In this document: one piece after another, positions 55,222-63,092 of the stretch
How positions within the stretch are numbered: the stretch's first letter is position 1
How the letters are laid out: every line of letters begins with the position of its first letter
Assembly (NCBI GenBank): GCA_948440265.1
Contig: CAOJOK010000001.1
Span: 248,001 to 312,000 of the forward strand
Origin: an uncultured Clostridia bacterium
GTDB lineage: Bacteria; Bacillota; Clostridia; Christensenellales; Pumilibacteraceae
Direction of reading: 5' to 3'
Length of the DNA stretch: 64,000 bases
Position numbers and translations under genes: made by a program
Notes under the pieces: model-generated
The model's input: the letters and a program-made list of their open reading frames with translations, nothing else
Told to the model about the DNA's origin: nothing
The model's database searches: none

Positions 55222-55536
55222 CTAAATACCGTTTATAATATCTTCCAAATTCCGCTTCAAACAAGTAATATCGTTCTCATTCAAACATTGCGTCAAATCT
55301 GTTACGATTCTGTCCAATTTAGCTTTGAAGCCCAACTTCTTCTCGTAATCGAGCAGAGCCTCTTTTGCCTTACTCACACTGTCGCGAACCGCCTGTCTGG
55401 AAATTCCGCAATTCTCGGCAATCTCGCCCAACGATAAATCGCAATTGTAATAGCTCTCGATAACGTCACGTCGGTTATCTGTAAGCAGTGCGCCGTAAAT
55501 ATCATTGAGTATGCTTATGTTCAAATCTTTGTCCAT
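55222..55536 (-). CDS. ylxM: YlxM/p13-like DNA-binding protein
   Basis: Small helix-turn-helix protein (104 residues) of the YlxM family, associated with SRP in Bacillota. The sigma-70 region 4-like helices include Leu-Leu-Thr-Asp-Asn-Arg-Arg-Asp-Val-Ile-Glu-Ser-Tyr-Tyr and Ser-Leu-Gly-Glu-Ile-Ala-Glu-Asn-Cys-Gly-Ile-Ser-Arg-Gln-Ala-Val-Arg-Asp. It is before ffh, the usual position. It has its own promoter and a large palindrome in the space after ftsY. Confidence 0.93.
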   Translation of the reverse strand: MDKDLNISILNDIYGALLTDNRRDVIESYYNCDLSLGEIAENCGISRQAVRDSVSKAKEALLDYEKKLGFKAKLDRIVTDLTQCLNENDITCLKRNLEDIINGI

Positions 55537-55544
55537 AATATTCC

Positions 55545-55576
55545 AAAGGTGTAAAGCAATTATACTTTACACCTTT
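55545..55576. promoter_or_regulatory. 12-bp palindrome at the ylxM-ffh transcription start
   Basis: AAAGGTGTAAAG and CTTTACACCTTT, perfect 12-bp arms with an 8-nt centre, directly downstream of the -10 of the ylxM promoter and covering the start point. It is not followed by a T run, so a terminator role for ftsY is unlikely. It could be an operator or a 5' RNA hairpin. Confidence 0.55.
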
Positions 55577-55605
55577 ATTTTATAATATACGCGATAATTT
55601 GTCAA
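55577..55605 (-). promoter_or_regulatory. Promoter of ylxM-ffh-rpsP-khpA-rimM-trmD-rbgA-rnhB-yraN
   Basis: Minus-strand TTGACA -35 (55600-55605), 17-nt spacer, TAAAAT -10 (55577-55582). Confidence 0.82.
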
Positions 55606-55608
55606 GCG

Positions 55609-56508
55609 TTAAGACACGATTGCATCTATAAAATTTTCCGCCTCGAATTCTTCCAAATCGTCTATGCCCTCTCCGACGCCGACATAAACAACGGGAATTT
55701 GCAATTGAGACGCAATTGCAAGCACCACGCCGCCCTTTGCCGTTCCGTCCAGTTTAGTAAGGATTATGCCGTCGATATCTATTGCCTCATTGAATATATC
55801 CACTTGCGACAAAGCGTTTTGACCGGTCGTAGCATCAAGAACAATATAGTTCAAATGCATCGCTTCAGGCATTTCCCGTCCAATAATGCCGGAAATCTTC
55901 TCCAGCTCTTTCATAAGGTTCTTTTTATTGTGCAAACGCCCCGCAGTGTCCACCAATAGCACGTCGGTTTTCTTGCTTTTGGCGCTCATAACGGCATCAT
56001 AGACCACTGCGCCGGGGTCTGCACCTTCCGTATGTTTTACTATCCTGACGCCCGCTCTTTCCGCCCAAACGGTCAACTGGTCGGAAGCCGCCGCTCTGAA
56101 CGTATCACCGGCGACAATAGTAACCGACTTTTTCTGCTGCTTGAAACGTTTTGCAAGCTTTCCTATGGCAGTGGTCTTTCCCACTCCGTTTACGCCTGCC
56201 ACAACGATAATCAAAGGATACTCATATTCGGGACACGGGTTTTCTTCCAGAATTTCCACCATAATACGGCGTAATTCCGTACGCACGTCTTCTGCTTTTC
56301 TAATATGCTTTTCATCGACAACTTCACGCAACTGCTCGAGAATGGTTTCCGTAGCGCTTGCGCCTATGTCCGCCGTCAGCATTATCATTTCCAGCTCATC
56401 GTAAAATTCGTCGTTTAATACGCCGCCCGTAAACAGCTTGTTGAGCTTATAGCTGATAGCTTCTTTTGTCTTTTTTAGACTCTCTTTAAGCTTACTGAAA
56501 AACCCCAT
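55609..56508 (-). CDS. ftsY: Signal recognition particle receptor FtsY
   Basis: Membrane-associated receptor GTPase for SRP. The 299 residues consist of a short N helix region (Met-Gly-Phe-Phe-Ser-Lys-Leu-Lys-Glu-Ser) and the NG domain: Gly-Val-Asn-Gly-Val-Gly-Lys-Thr-Thr, Asp-Thr-Phe-Arg-Ala-Ala-Ala, Asp-Thr-Ala-Gly-Arg-Leu-His, Thr-Lys-Leu-Asp-Gly-Thr-Ala-Lys-Gly-Gly. The acidic A domain is absent, as in many Gram-positive FtsY proteins. It follows smc by 10 nt. Confidence 0.97.
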   Translation of the reverse strand: MGFFSKLKESLKKTKEAISYKLNKLFTGGVLNDEFYDELEMIMLTADIGASATETILEQLREVVDEKHIRKAEDVRTELRRIMVEILEENPCPEYEYPLIIVVAGVNGVGKTTAIGKLAKRFKQQKKSVTIVAGDTFRAAASDQLTVWAERAGVRIVKHTEGADPGAVVYDAVMSAKSKKTDVLLVDTAGRLHNKKNLMKELEKISGIIGREMPEAMHLNYIVLDATTGQNALSQVDIFNEAIDIDGIILTKLDGTAKGGVVLAIASQLQIPVVYVGVGEGIDDLEEFEAENFIDAIVS

Positions 56509-56518
56509 ATTAAATCTC

Positions 56519-59500
56519 CTAACTCATACTCTCTGCAGCCGCAACCGCATCGCTCAACTTGACAGACACAATTTTACTTACGCCTTTTTCTTCCATCGTA
56601 ACTCCGTACAAGCTGTCGGCAAGCTCCATTGTAGGCTTTCTGTGCGTAATGACAATAAACTGCGTATCCTCGCTGAAACGTCTCAAATACCTTGCGAAAC
56701 GCCCTGCGTTTGCATCGTCCAAAGCCGCCTCTATTTCGTCCAGCACACAGAACGGCATAGGCTTCAATCGCAATATCGCAAAAAGAATGGCAATAGCCGT
56801 CAAAGCTCGCTCGCCGCCGGAAAGCAGAGAAATCGACTGCAGTTTCTTTTCAGGCGGTTGGGCAACTATTTCGATACCTGCCTCCAACGGGTCCTCGCTT
56901 TCCTGAATAATAAGGTCGGCAAAACCGCCGTCAAACAGTTCTTTGAATATCTTTATGAAATTTTCTCTAATCTGCGCAAAATGCTCGTTGAAACGTCCAA
57001 GCATCTCGTCACTGATTTCCTTTATGATTTTCACAAGGTCGGCTTCGGCTCTCTCCAAGTCCTGCCGCTGAATATCCATATTATGATATTCTTCATACAC
57101 AACCTTACTCATCTCTATCGCATCATAGTTTACATATCCCAAAGATTTTATTTGGCGGCGTAAACGGTTACGTTCGACAGATGCTTTTTCCACATCGAAA
57201 TTTTCTTGTTTAAACTGAAGACACTGCTCATAATCCAAGCTGTATTTTTCGAGTATATGCTGCTGCATAACGTCGATATCCGAATCGACTTGCATCAGTT
57301 GCATTTCTTCTCCGCTTTTTTTCTCGCGCAATTCCGACAGCTCATTCAAAAGGCGAACTTTAGCCGCATCCACTTCGGCCATTTTTTCCTGCAAACTAAC
57401 CTTATACTCATCGAGATTTGCAAGTTTTGAACGTATGTCATCCACCAAAGACGAATCCTGAACTTTTTGCGAACCGCTCAAAGAATTACGTTCTTCATTC
57501 AAAGTACCGATTAAAACCGTATTCGCCGTAATCTGCTCCGCTCCGCGTTGCAGCTTATCCGAAATCATCACGACGTTGTTTTGCAGCCTTTCGTTTTCAT
57601 CGGATATTTTCGCAATAATATTTTCCGCGACCGCAATCGCCAATCTTATATCTCCGAGCTCGGTGCCAATCTTATCCCGCACCTTTTTTAATTCGTCAAA
57701 CTGCTGCTGACGTTCCTGAGAGTTGTCCGACGAATCTTTTTTCTTCTGTTCTACGGCAGCCTCCAAAGTACTTACGGAATTTATGTCCGAATCTATTTCC
57801 AATATACGTTCGGTGCATCCCTCTACATCGCTTGAAAGCGAGCTGTACTGCTGCTCCAATCTTTGCAAATCAGACAACGACTTATTCAAAGCTTCCGCTT
57901 TTGCCGCAAGCTCGACTTCCACTTCGTGCAAAGTTTCTCTGCATATCTTCAAGTCTTTTGTGATATTCTGCTGTTTTTCCACACAGACCCGACGGTCGGC
58001 TGTCAGCAAAGCAAGGTCGGTTTCCAACTGTTCCACTTCTACGACAAGCTCTTTCAACTCTCTTTCGTTCGAGAATACATTTCCTGCCGAATCTGCTTTT
58101 CTGCTGCCGCCGGTCATAGAGCCGAACGGATTGACGATATCGCCGTTCAAAGTGACGATTCTGAACGAAAATCCTGTAGCACGCGCCAATTTTATTGCAA
58201 CGTCCAAATCGTGAACTATAACCGTACTACCCAAAATTCCCGCAACTACGGACGCATACTCTTTGTCATATGACACCAAATCACTGGCAACCCCGTATAT
58301 TCCGACTCCGGAAAGATACTTTCTGTGCGCATAATCTATACTGCGCGGTTTAACGTCCGAAATCGGCAAAAACGTAGCTCGTCCGAGATTTTTTCTGTTT
58401 AAATAATCGATTAAGAACTTTACGTCTTCGCTTGTATGTACAACTATATTCTGTACGGCATTTCCGAGAGCCATACTTATAGCCGTCTCATATTTGGTCT
58501 CTACTTTCAAGAGCTCTGCGACTACTCCGATAATCTTCGAGCCGACGGCCTCGTCGCTTTTTCCGGCAAGCAGCAATCCTCTGACGCCGTTGGCAAAACC
58601 GTTATATGCGTCGTGCATATCTTGCAGCGTCTTTTTGCGTGATTTTGCCATAAAATACTTTTCGTTTAATTTGTCTATTTTTTCCGTCAAGTCGCTTACG
58701 CGTTCCGCATAAGTCACACTTTCTGACTGCAATGAATTCAAGCCGGTTTGCAGTTCATTCTTTTTATCTACTAAATTGCTCTTTTCCGCAGTCCCCGTGC
58801 TCACGGTATCCTTTAATGCCGTAATTTCGGAATTGCACACTCTCTTCCTTTCGTTAATGTCGCCTATCAAGTTAGATAAAGCTTGTCTTTCCGCAGTCAA
58901 ACTCGACATATTCGACTTTATCTCTGTCAGACGGTTCATTGTCTCGATAATATCCCTGTGATTGGAATCTATTTCTTGCTCATACGCCTTGATTTCATTC
59001 ATTATTTTGAAATAGGCGTCATCTGCTTTTTCTTTCTTTGAATGCAGAGAAGAAAGCTCGTACTGTTTTTTGTCCAGTTCGGTTTTATTCTGCGAAATCC
59101 TCTCTTCCGTCTCTCTCTGCTCCCGCGTCAAGACTTCCTTTTCGGCAAACAGTTCTTCATTCTGCTTGTGTAAATAACTCAATCTCTCGCTTAACAGTTT
59201 TATTTCGCCCGACTTTTTCTCTATATCGACGGTTAAAGAAAGCTCTTTTGCTCTCAAACCCTCTATATTCCTATCCACAGAACCGAAATTTTGCATAGCT
59301 TCGTTGTACGCCGCAACCGCGTCGTCACACTCTTTGTTTTTTGCGGCAATTGCCTCATTGAGTGCTTGAAGTCGGTTGTTGATTACAGACTTCGCTGTCT
59401 CCGCAGATTCATATTGATGAATATATATGTTGATTTCGTAGACCTTTAATGCATCTTCCAACTCCAAATTCTTTCTCGCCGCTTCAGCCTGTTTCGTCAA

Positions 59501-60121
59501 CGGTTCCAAAGTTTTGAGTTTTTCGGCAAGTATATCGTTGATACGCGTGAGATTGTCTCTCGTCCGCACCAGTTTCCTTTCAGTTTCGTTTTTCTTTGCT
59601 TTATACTTCGATATGCCCGCGGCTTCTTCGAAGATGGCACGACGGTCTTCGGGCTTTGCCGAAAGCAAGCCTTCCACACGTCCCTGTCCTATTATGGAAT
59701 AACCTTCACGCCCCATACCTGCATCTCTGAGGTATTCGGTTATAGTACGCAGCAAGCAAGGCTGTTTGTTGATAAAATATTCGCTTTCGCCGGAACGGTA
59801 AAGCTTTCTCGAAATAACAACTTCGTCATAGCTCAAATCGGAAAACCATTTTTCGGTATTATCGAAGTACAAAGAAACCTCACAGAAAGAAAGAGATTTT
59901 CTTTTTTCCGTGCCTTTGAATATTACGTCTTGCATAGAACTGCCGCGCAATAACTTGGCGGACTGTTCACCCAAAACCCAACGTATGGAATCGGCGACAT
60001 TACTCTTGCCGCAACCGTTCGGTCCGACAATAGCAGTAACGCCTCCGCCGAATTTAATTTCCAATTTGTCGGCAAAGGATTTGAATCCGCTAACTTCGAT
60101 TTTCTTAAACTTTAAAGCCAA
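56519..60121 (-). CDS. smc: Chromosome segregation protein SMC
   Basis: Condensin ATPase. The N-terminal head has Ser-Phe-Ala-Asp-Lys and Walker A Gly-Pro-Asn-Gly-Cys-Gly-Lys-Ser-Asn. Two coiled-coil arms of several hundred residues flank a hinge around residues 510-640, with Gly-Ser-Met-Thr-Gly-Gly-Ser at its end. The C-terminal head holds the signature Leu-Leu-Ser-Gly-Gly-Glu-Arg-Ala-Leu-Thr-Ala and Walker B Phe-Cys-Val-Leu-Asp-Glu-Ile-Glu-Ala-Ala-Leu-Asp-Asp. The 1200 residues are standard. scpA and scpB are not nearby. It follows rnc, with its own promoter. Confidence 0.97.
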   Translation of the reverse strand: MALKFKKIEVSGFKSFADKLEIKFGGGVTAIVGPNGCGKSNVADSIRWVLGEQSAKLLRGSSMQDVIFKGTEKRKSLSFCEVSLYFDNTEKWFSDLSYDEVVISRKLYRSGESEYFINKQPCLLRTITEYLRDAGMGREGYSIIGQGRVEGLLSAKPEDRRAIFEEAAGISKYKAKKNETERKLVRTRDNLTRINDILAEKLKTLEPLTKQAEAARKNLELEDALKVYEINIYIHQYESAETAKSVINNRLQALNEAIAAKNKECDDAVAAYNEAMQNFGSVDRNIEGLRAKELSLTVDIEKKSGEIKLLSERLSYLHKQNEELFAEKEVLTREQRETEERISQNKTELDKKQYELSSLHSKKEKADDAYFKIMNEIKAYEQEIDSNHRDIIETMNRLTEIKSNMSSLTAERQALSNLIGDINERKRVCNSEITALKDTVSTGTAEKSNLVDKKNELQTGLNSLQSESVTYAERVSDLTEKIDKLNEKYFMAKSRKKTLQDMHDAYNGFANGVRGLLLAGKSDEAVGSKIIGVVAELLKVETKYETAISMALGNAVQNIVVHTSEDVKFLIDYLNRKNLGRATFLPISDVKPRSIDYAHRKYLSGVGIYGVASDLVSYDKEYASVVAGILGSTVIVHDLDVAIKLARATGFSFRIVTLNGDIVNPFGSMTGGSRKADSAGNVFSNERELKELVVEVEQLETDLALLTADRRVCVEKQQNITKDLKICRETLHEVEVELAAKAEALNKSLSDLQRLEQQYSSLSSDVEGCTERILEIDSDINSVSTLEAAVEQKKKDSSDNSQERQQQFDELKKVRDKIGTELGDIRLAIAVAENIIAKISDENERLQNNVVMISDKLQRGAEQITANTVLIGTLNEERNSLSGSQKVQDSSLVDDIRSKLANLDEYKVSLQEKMAEVDAAKVRLLNELSELREKKSGEEMQLMQVDSDIDVMQQHILEKYSLDYEQCLQFKQENFDVEKASVERNRLRRQIKSLGYVNYDAIEMSKVVYEEYHNMDIQRQDLERAEADLVKIIKEISDEMLGRFNEHFAQIRENFIKIFKELFDGGFADLIIQESEDPLEAGIEIVAQPPEKKLQSISLLSGGERALTAIAILFAILRLKPMPFCVLDEIEAALDDANAGRFARYLRRFSEDTQFIVITHRKPTMELADSLYGVTMEEKGVSKIVSVKLSDAVAAAESMS

Positions 60122-60155
60122 ATGTATTCTCCGTAAAAACTTGCAAGTTGATATT

Positions 60156-60185
60156 ATTTTAACATTTTATCGAACAAAAAGTCAA
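60156..60185 (-). promoter_or_regulatory. Promoter of smc-ftsY
   Basis: Minus-strand TTGACT -35 (60180-60185), 18-nt spacer, extended TGT-TAAAAT -10 (60156-60161), in the rnc-smc gap. Confidence 0.72.
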
Positions 60186-60186
60186 T

Positions 60187-60858
60187 TTATTTTCCCTGCC
60201 GTTCCGTTAAAATCTTGTATGCAAGGCAGGCGGCATCCTTTTCCGCTTCTTTTTTTCGACAGCCGTAACCAACTGCATACGACTTGTCCCCGATAAATAA
60301 TTCCGCGCAAAACTGCGGCTGAACACAGTTTCCCGTCTGATTGGTCTTATATATAATTTTTCCGAGCTTTTTTTCTTGCACGAATTCCTGAAGCGCCGAC
60401 TTATAATCGAAAACATCTTTCGCCGCTATCGGTTTAAGATATGAAAAAATAAATTTCGAACATTCATCCAGCGAACCGCTGTCAAGGTATATCGCCCCCA
60501 CAATAGCTTCGAAAATGTCGGACTTGAATTTCTCCGTCACTCTGTCCTCTTTTTTTGCACCTGCGCCCAAACGCAGCAAGCTCATAGCGCCCAATCTTTC
60601 GACAGCCAAAGCCAACGGCTTGCGCGAAACCGTTTTCGAACGCAACTGCGTCATCTCTCCCTCCGACAAGCCTTTGAAATACAGTTTTTCGGAAACCAAA
60701 AAATTTAAAATACTGTCTCCCAAAAACTCCATTCTCTCATTGGACTCGCACTCTTTTTCATTCGCGTACGAAGAATGAGTCAATGCCGTACAGAGAATAT
60801 CCGCATTTTTAAACTTATACCCTATTCTTTTCTGAAACTCCGTCAAAGAATCATTCAT
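60187..60858 (-). CDS. rnc: Ribonuclease III
   Basis: Double-strand RNA endonuclease for rRNA processing. The catalytic domain has Glu-Arg-Met-Glu-Phe-Leu-Gly-Asp-Ser-Ile-Leu and the later Asp-Ile-Phe-Glu-Ala-Ile-Val-Gly-Ala-Ile-Tyr-Leu-Asp. A C-terminal double-strand RNA-binding domain of about 70 residues follows. The ATG at 60856-60858 gives 223 residues and overlaps plsX by 8 nt. An ATG 13 codons earlier has no better site and adds non-homologous residues. Confidence 0.95.
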   Translation of the reverse strand: MNDSLTEFQKRIGYKFKNADILCTALTHSSYANEKECESNERMEFLGDSILNFLVSEKLYFKGLSEGEMTQLRSKTVSRKPLALAVERLGAMSLLRLGAGAKKEDRVTEKFKSDIFEAIVGAIYLDSGSLDECSKFIFSYLKPIAAKDVFDYKSALQEFVQEKKLGKIIYKTNQTGNCVQPQFCAELFIGDKSYAVGYGCRKKEAEKDAACLAYKILTERQGK

Positions 60859-61885
60859 TGCCGTCAACGGTTTCCGACTCTTGCTCTTTGACTGCATCCA
60901 GTTCTTTACGAATGTTTTCTATGAGATTATTTTCCGCCATTTTAACGGTCTGCAAGACAGCGGCCTTAACCGCAACGTCGTTCGAACCGCCGTGAGCCTT
61001 GACGATAATCTTTCTGACCCCGAGAAAAGGCGCTCCTCCTTTCGTATTATAATCCATATCGTGCTTCAGTTTTCCGAACGCTTTTTTCAAGAATAACGCT
61101 CCGAATTTTGCCGAAGCCGAACTCATAATGGCTTTTTTAAGCATCGACATAACCATTCCTGCAGTGCCTTCGGTTGCCTTCAAAAGCACGTTGCCCACAA
61201 ATCCGTCACATACGAGAACGTCATAATTTCCGGAAAGCGCATCTCTGGCTTCCATATTTCCGACAAAGTTTATGGGCATTTCTTTCAAAGCCTTAAACAC
61301 TTCTTTGGTAAGTTCGTTGCCCTTCTTGTCCTCGACACCGACCGAAACAAGTCCGACTCTCGGGTTTTCTATTCCGTATACGGCTTTCATATAGCAACTG
61401 CCCATAACCGCAAACTGTGTTAAAAACTCCGGTCTGCAATCGACGTTTGCGCCGCAATCTATGAGACAGACGTTGCCGCCGACTTTAGTCGGCAGTACCG
61501 GTGCAAGCGCAGGTCTGTTAATCCCCTCCAAGCGTTTCACTTTAAAAATACCGCCCGTCAACACCGCTCCGGTGCTGCCTGCGGAAACCAAACCGCACAC
61601 GTCATCACGGCTGTCAAGCAGTTCCAAAGCTTTGACCAAAGAGGATTCTTTCTTCGTCTTAATTGCCATAGTGGGCACGTCGTCGTTTGTAATGACGTCC
61701 TTTGCGTCGAAAATTTCGACACGCTTGCCGTCATATTTGTATTTATTAAGTTCGGCTTGTATTTTATCGCTGTCGCCGACCATAACGATTTCAAGGTCCT
61801 TAATCTCCGACATTGCGTCGAGACTGCCCTTAACCAATGCATTGGGCGAATTATCGCCACCGAAAATATCAACAACTACTTTCAT
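60851..61885 (-). CDS. plsX: Phosphate acyltransferase PlsX
   Basis: Makes acyl phosphate from acyl-ACP for the PlsY route to lysophosphatidate. The sequence starts Met-Lys-Val-Val-Val-Asp-Ile-Phe-Gly-Gly-Asp-Asn-Ser-Pro, followed by Gly-Leu-Val-Ser-Ala-Gly-Ser-Thr-Gly-Ala, Arg-Pro-Ala-Leu-Ala-Pro-Val-Leu-Pro, and Cys-Asp-Gly-Phe-Val-Gly-Asn-Val. The usual Asp-Ala-Met-Gly-Gly-Asp at the start reads Asp-Ile-Phe-Gly-Gly-Asp. The 344 residues are normal. It follows rpmF after a weak hairpin. Confidence 0.95.
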   Translation of the reverse strand: MKVVVDIFGGDNSPNALVKGSLDAMSEIKDLEIVMVGDSDKIQAELNKYKYDGKRVEIFDAKDVITNDDVPTMAIKTKKESSLVKALELLDSRDDVCGLVSAGSTGAVLTGGIFKVKRLEGINRPALAPVLPTKVGGNVCLIDCGANVDCRPEFLTQFAVMGSCYMKAVYGIENPRVGLVSVGVEDKKGNELTKEVFKALKEMPINFVGNMEARDALSGNYDVLVCDGFVGNVLLKATEGTAGMVMSMLKKAIMSSASAKFGALFLKKAFGKLKHDMDYNTKGGAPFLGVRKIIVKAHGGSNDVAVKAAVLQTVKMAENNLIENIRKELDAVKEQESETVDGNE

Positions 61886-61910
61886 ATTTAAGTCTCCTTA
61901 CAAATAAACA

Positions 61911-61929
61911 GCCCCGATACAAACGGGGC
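61911..61929 (-). terminator. Weak hairpin between rpmF and plsX
   Basis: GCCCCG...CGGGGC, 6-bp GC stem with a 7-nt loop, followed on the minus strand by TGTTTATTTG. The tail is poor, so it may only reduce transcription into plsX. Confidence 0.4.
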
Positions 61930-61940
61930 CGCTACTTTCT

Positions 61941-62129
61941 TTACTTTTTATCATTGTCGACGGCAACGACTTTAACGCCGTCGTAATAACCGCACGTCTT
62001 GCAAACTCTGTGAGTAAGCTTCATTTCGTGACACTGCGGACATTCGGCAATAGACGGACTTGCAATCTTCCAATTAGCAAATCTCTTATTAGCTCTTTGT
62101 TTCGATGTTTTATGCTTGGGGACTGCCAT
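61941..62129 (-). CDS. rpmF: 50S ribosomal protein L32
   Basis: Small 50S protein with a zinc ribbon. The 62 residues from the ATG at 62127-62129 (GGAGG 8 nt upstream) read Met-Ala-Val-Pro-Lys-His-Lys-Thr-Ser-Lys. The zinc ligands are Cys-Pro-Gln-Cys and Cys-Lys-Thr-Cys. It lies only 33 nt from the 3' end of tRNA-Lys with no promoter between, so it is probably transcribed together with the tRNAs. rpmF-plsX is a common pair. Confidence 0.96.
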   Translation of the reverse strand: MAVPKHKTSKQRANKRFANWKIASPSIAECPQCHEMKLTHRVCKTCGYYDGVKVVAVDNDKK

Positions 62130-62162
62130 TTTAAGCACCTCCTGTCGATTTATTTCGTTTAA

Positions 62163-62238
62163 TGGTGCGCCATCAGGGACTCGAACCCTGGACACCCTGA
62201 TTAAGAGTCAGGTGCTCTACCAACTGAGCTAATGGCAC
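62163..62238 (-). tRNA. tRNA-Lys (anticodon CTT)
   Basis: A 76-nt cloverleaf including encoded CCA. Acceptor GTGCCAT pairs with ATGGCGC (one G-T), discriminator A. The anticodon loop CTCTTAA gives CTT, and the T arm has GGTTCGAGTCC. Last of the four-tRNA cluster, just before rpmF. Confidence 0.96.
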
Positions 62239-62242
62239 TTAC

Positions 62243-62317
62243 TGGAGCGGAAGACGAGATTCGAACTCGCGACATTTGCCTTGGCAAGGCAACGCTCTAC
62301 CACTGAGCCACTTCCGC
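62243..62317 (-). tRNA. tRNA-Gly (anticodon GCC)
   Basis: A 75-nt cloverleaf with encoded CCA. Acceptor GCGGAAG/CTTCCGC, anticodon loop TTGCCAA giving GCC, T loop TTCGAAT. It is 4 nt from the next tRNA. Confidence 0.96.
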
Positions 62318-62328
62318 ATAACTGTGGA

Positions 62329-62411
62329 TGGTGCGGATGAAGGGACTCGAACCCCCACATCGAAGATATCGGAACCTAAACCCGACGCGTCTGCCATTCC
62401 GCCACATCCGC
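62329..62411 (-). tRNA. tRNA-Leu (anticodon TAG)
   Basis: An 83-nt class II tRNA with a long variable arm (ATATCTTCGATGT region) and encoded CCA. Acceptor GCGGATG/CATCCGC, anticodon loop TTTAGGT giving TAG for CUA and CUN codons. Confidence 0.95.
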
Positions 62412-62415
62412 TTAT

Positions 62416-62491
62416 TGGTGATCCATCCGGGATTCGAACCCGGGACACCTTGATTAAAAGTCAAGTGCTCTACCGTCTGAGCTAATGAATC
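62416..62491 (-). tRNA. tRNA-Lys (anticodon TTT)
   Basis: A 76-nt cloverleaf with encoded CCA. Acceptor GATTCAT pairs with ATGGATC (one T-G), anticodon loop CTTTTAA giving TTT. First tRNA of the cluster, with a strong promoter about 70 nt upstream. Confidence 0.95.
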
Positions 62492-62558
62492 ATACTTTTT
62501 TCACAAGCCCGCTTAAAAAACATACAAAAATCAAGCACAAACTCGCGAACACCATAAT

Positions 62559-62587
62559 AATATATCATATTGTTTTTTAATTGTCAA
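62559..62587 (-). promoter_or_regulatory. Promoter of the tRNA cluster and probably rpmF-plsX-rnc
   Basis: Minus-strand perfect TTGACA -35 (62582-62587), 17-nt spacer, extended TGA-TATATT -10 (62559-62564). No other promoter is visible down to plsX. Confidence 0.85.
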
Positions 62588-62661
62588 GGTTTTTAAAACG
62601 GAAAAATCAAAATAATTCGCCAAACGGTGACATAAATTTCCTACAATAAAAACAAATATAA

Positions 62662-62692
62662 AAATCGGTTTACACTCATTGCAAACCGATTT
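62662..62692 (-). terminator. Terminator following the tRNA-Gln remnant
   Basis: Minus strand AAATCGGTTT...AAACCGATTT, 10-bp stem with an 11-nt loop, followed by TTATATTTG. It was probably the original terminator of the disrupted tRNA-Gln gene. Confidence 0.8.
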
Positions 62693-62693
62693 A

Positions 62694-62721
62694 TGGCTGG
62701 GGTAGTAGGATTCGAACCTAC
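62694..62721 (-). pseudogene. 3' remnant of tRNA-Gln (attachment-site scar)
   Basis: On the minus strand the 28 nt comprise a full T arm (GTAGG-TTCGAAT-CCTAC), the 3' acceptor strand TACCCCA, discriminator G and CCA. The acceptor strand and discriminator match tRNA-Gln, whose 5' strand would be TGGGGTA. The D arm and anticodon arm are absent; the upstream side is unrelated AT-rich DNA. A kept 3' end with a terminator behind it is what tyrosine-recombinase integration into a tRNA gene leaves. The intact gene or other junction would lie beyond the window's right edge. Confidence 0.82.
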
Positions 62722-62854
62722 AAATTTAAGACAAAATACACAATATATAGGGGTATTTGCGACTAAATAATCACAATATATTGTATACCGAATAAAATAC
62801 CCCCAATTACCCCCAAATATTCAACGTAATTCCCTATCCGTAAAGTGTAATATA
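62722..62854. other. AT-rich stretch beside the tRNA scar with C-run repeats
   Basis: Contains GGGGTATTT facing AAATACCCCC, and two CCCCCAATTAC-like runs spaced about 10 nt. No supported coding frame. Similar G-run repeats occur at the 3' end of some Bacillota phage integrase genes next to tRNA sites, so this may be the last remnant of an integrase. That is a guess. Confidence 0.35.
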
Positions 62855-62889
62855 AAGGCGTCTCGAAAACCATATCGAGACGCTTTTAT
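62855..62889 (+). terminator. Hairpin with T-rich tail in the accessory region
   Basis: Perfect 9-bp stem, GCGTCTCGA (62858-62866) with TCGAGACGC (62875-62883), 8-nt loop, followed on the plus strand by TTTTATA. There is no obvious gene upstream on the plus strand; A residues before the stem allow weaker function on the minus strand. Confidence 0.65.
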
Positions 62890-62967
62890 AGTGAACAACG
62901 CAATCACACAACTGCATATATGCGCCAAGGCGTTCACTACGTTCCGCATCGGCGCATATATGCAGTT
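62890..62967. repeat. Two interleaved inverted repeats
   Basis: A 17-bp perfect inverted repeat (62910-62926 with 62951-62967, AACTGCATATATGCGCC), 24 nt apart. A 7-bp repeat AGTGAAC/GTTCACT (62890-62896 with 62932-62938) has one arm outside and one arm inside the loop, so the two can only pair together as a pseudoknot. Function unknown. Confidence 0.8.
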
Positions 62968-63006
62968 TCGAAGACTCAAATTGTTACCTTATGTTACAAT
63001 GTTACA

Positions 63007-63053
63007 GAGTGCCCTTGTAATACTATAAGGCGGTAAACCGCCTTCGGGCACTC
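63007..63053. repeat. Nested inverted repeat
   Basis: Outer arms GAGTGCCC/GGGCACTC (63007-63014, 63046-63053) enclose inner arms AAGGCGG/CCGCCTT (63027-63033, 63038-63044) with a 4-nt loop. Three GTTAC motifs lie just before it (62983, 62993, 63001). No T tail, so not a simple terminator. Confidence 0.75.
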
Positions 63054-63092
63054 AGTTATTATAAGTATACCATAAAACGCCGATATACACAA

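Noticed and set aside
62239..62448. Open frames of 69 residues across the tRNA cluster on both strands
   Set aside because: They are read through tRNA genes; sequences such as Ser-Arg-Val-Arg-Ile-Pro-Asp-Gly-Ser-Pro are the well-known false translation of tRNA 3' halves.
62722..62854. Possible 3' end of a tyrosine integrase next to the tRNA scar
   Set aside because: The G-run repeats are suggestive, but no integrase motif (Arg...His-X-X-Arg...Tyr) can be read in any frame, so no gene is called.
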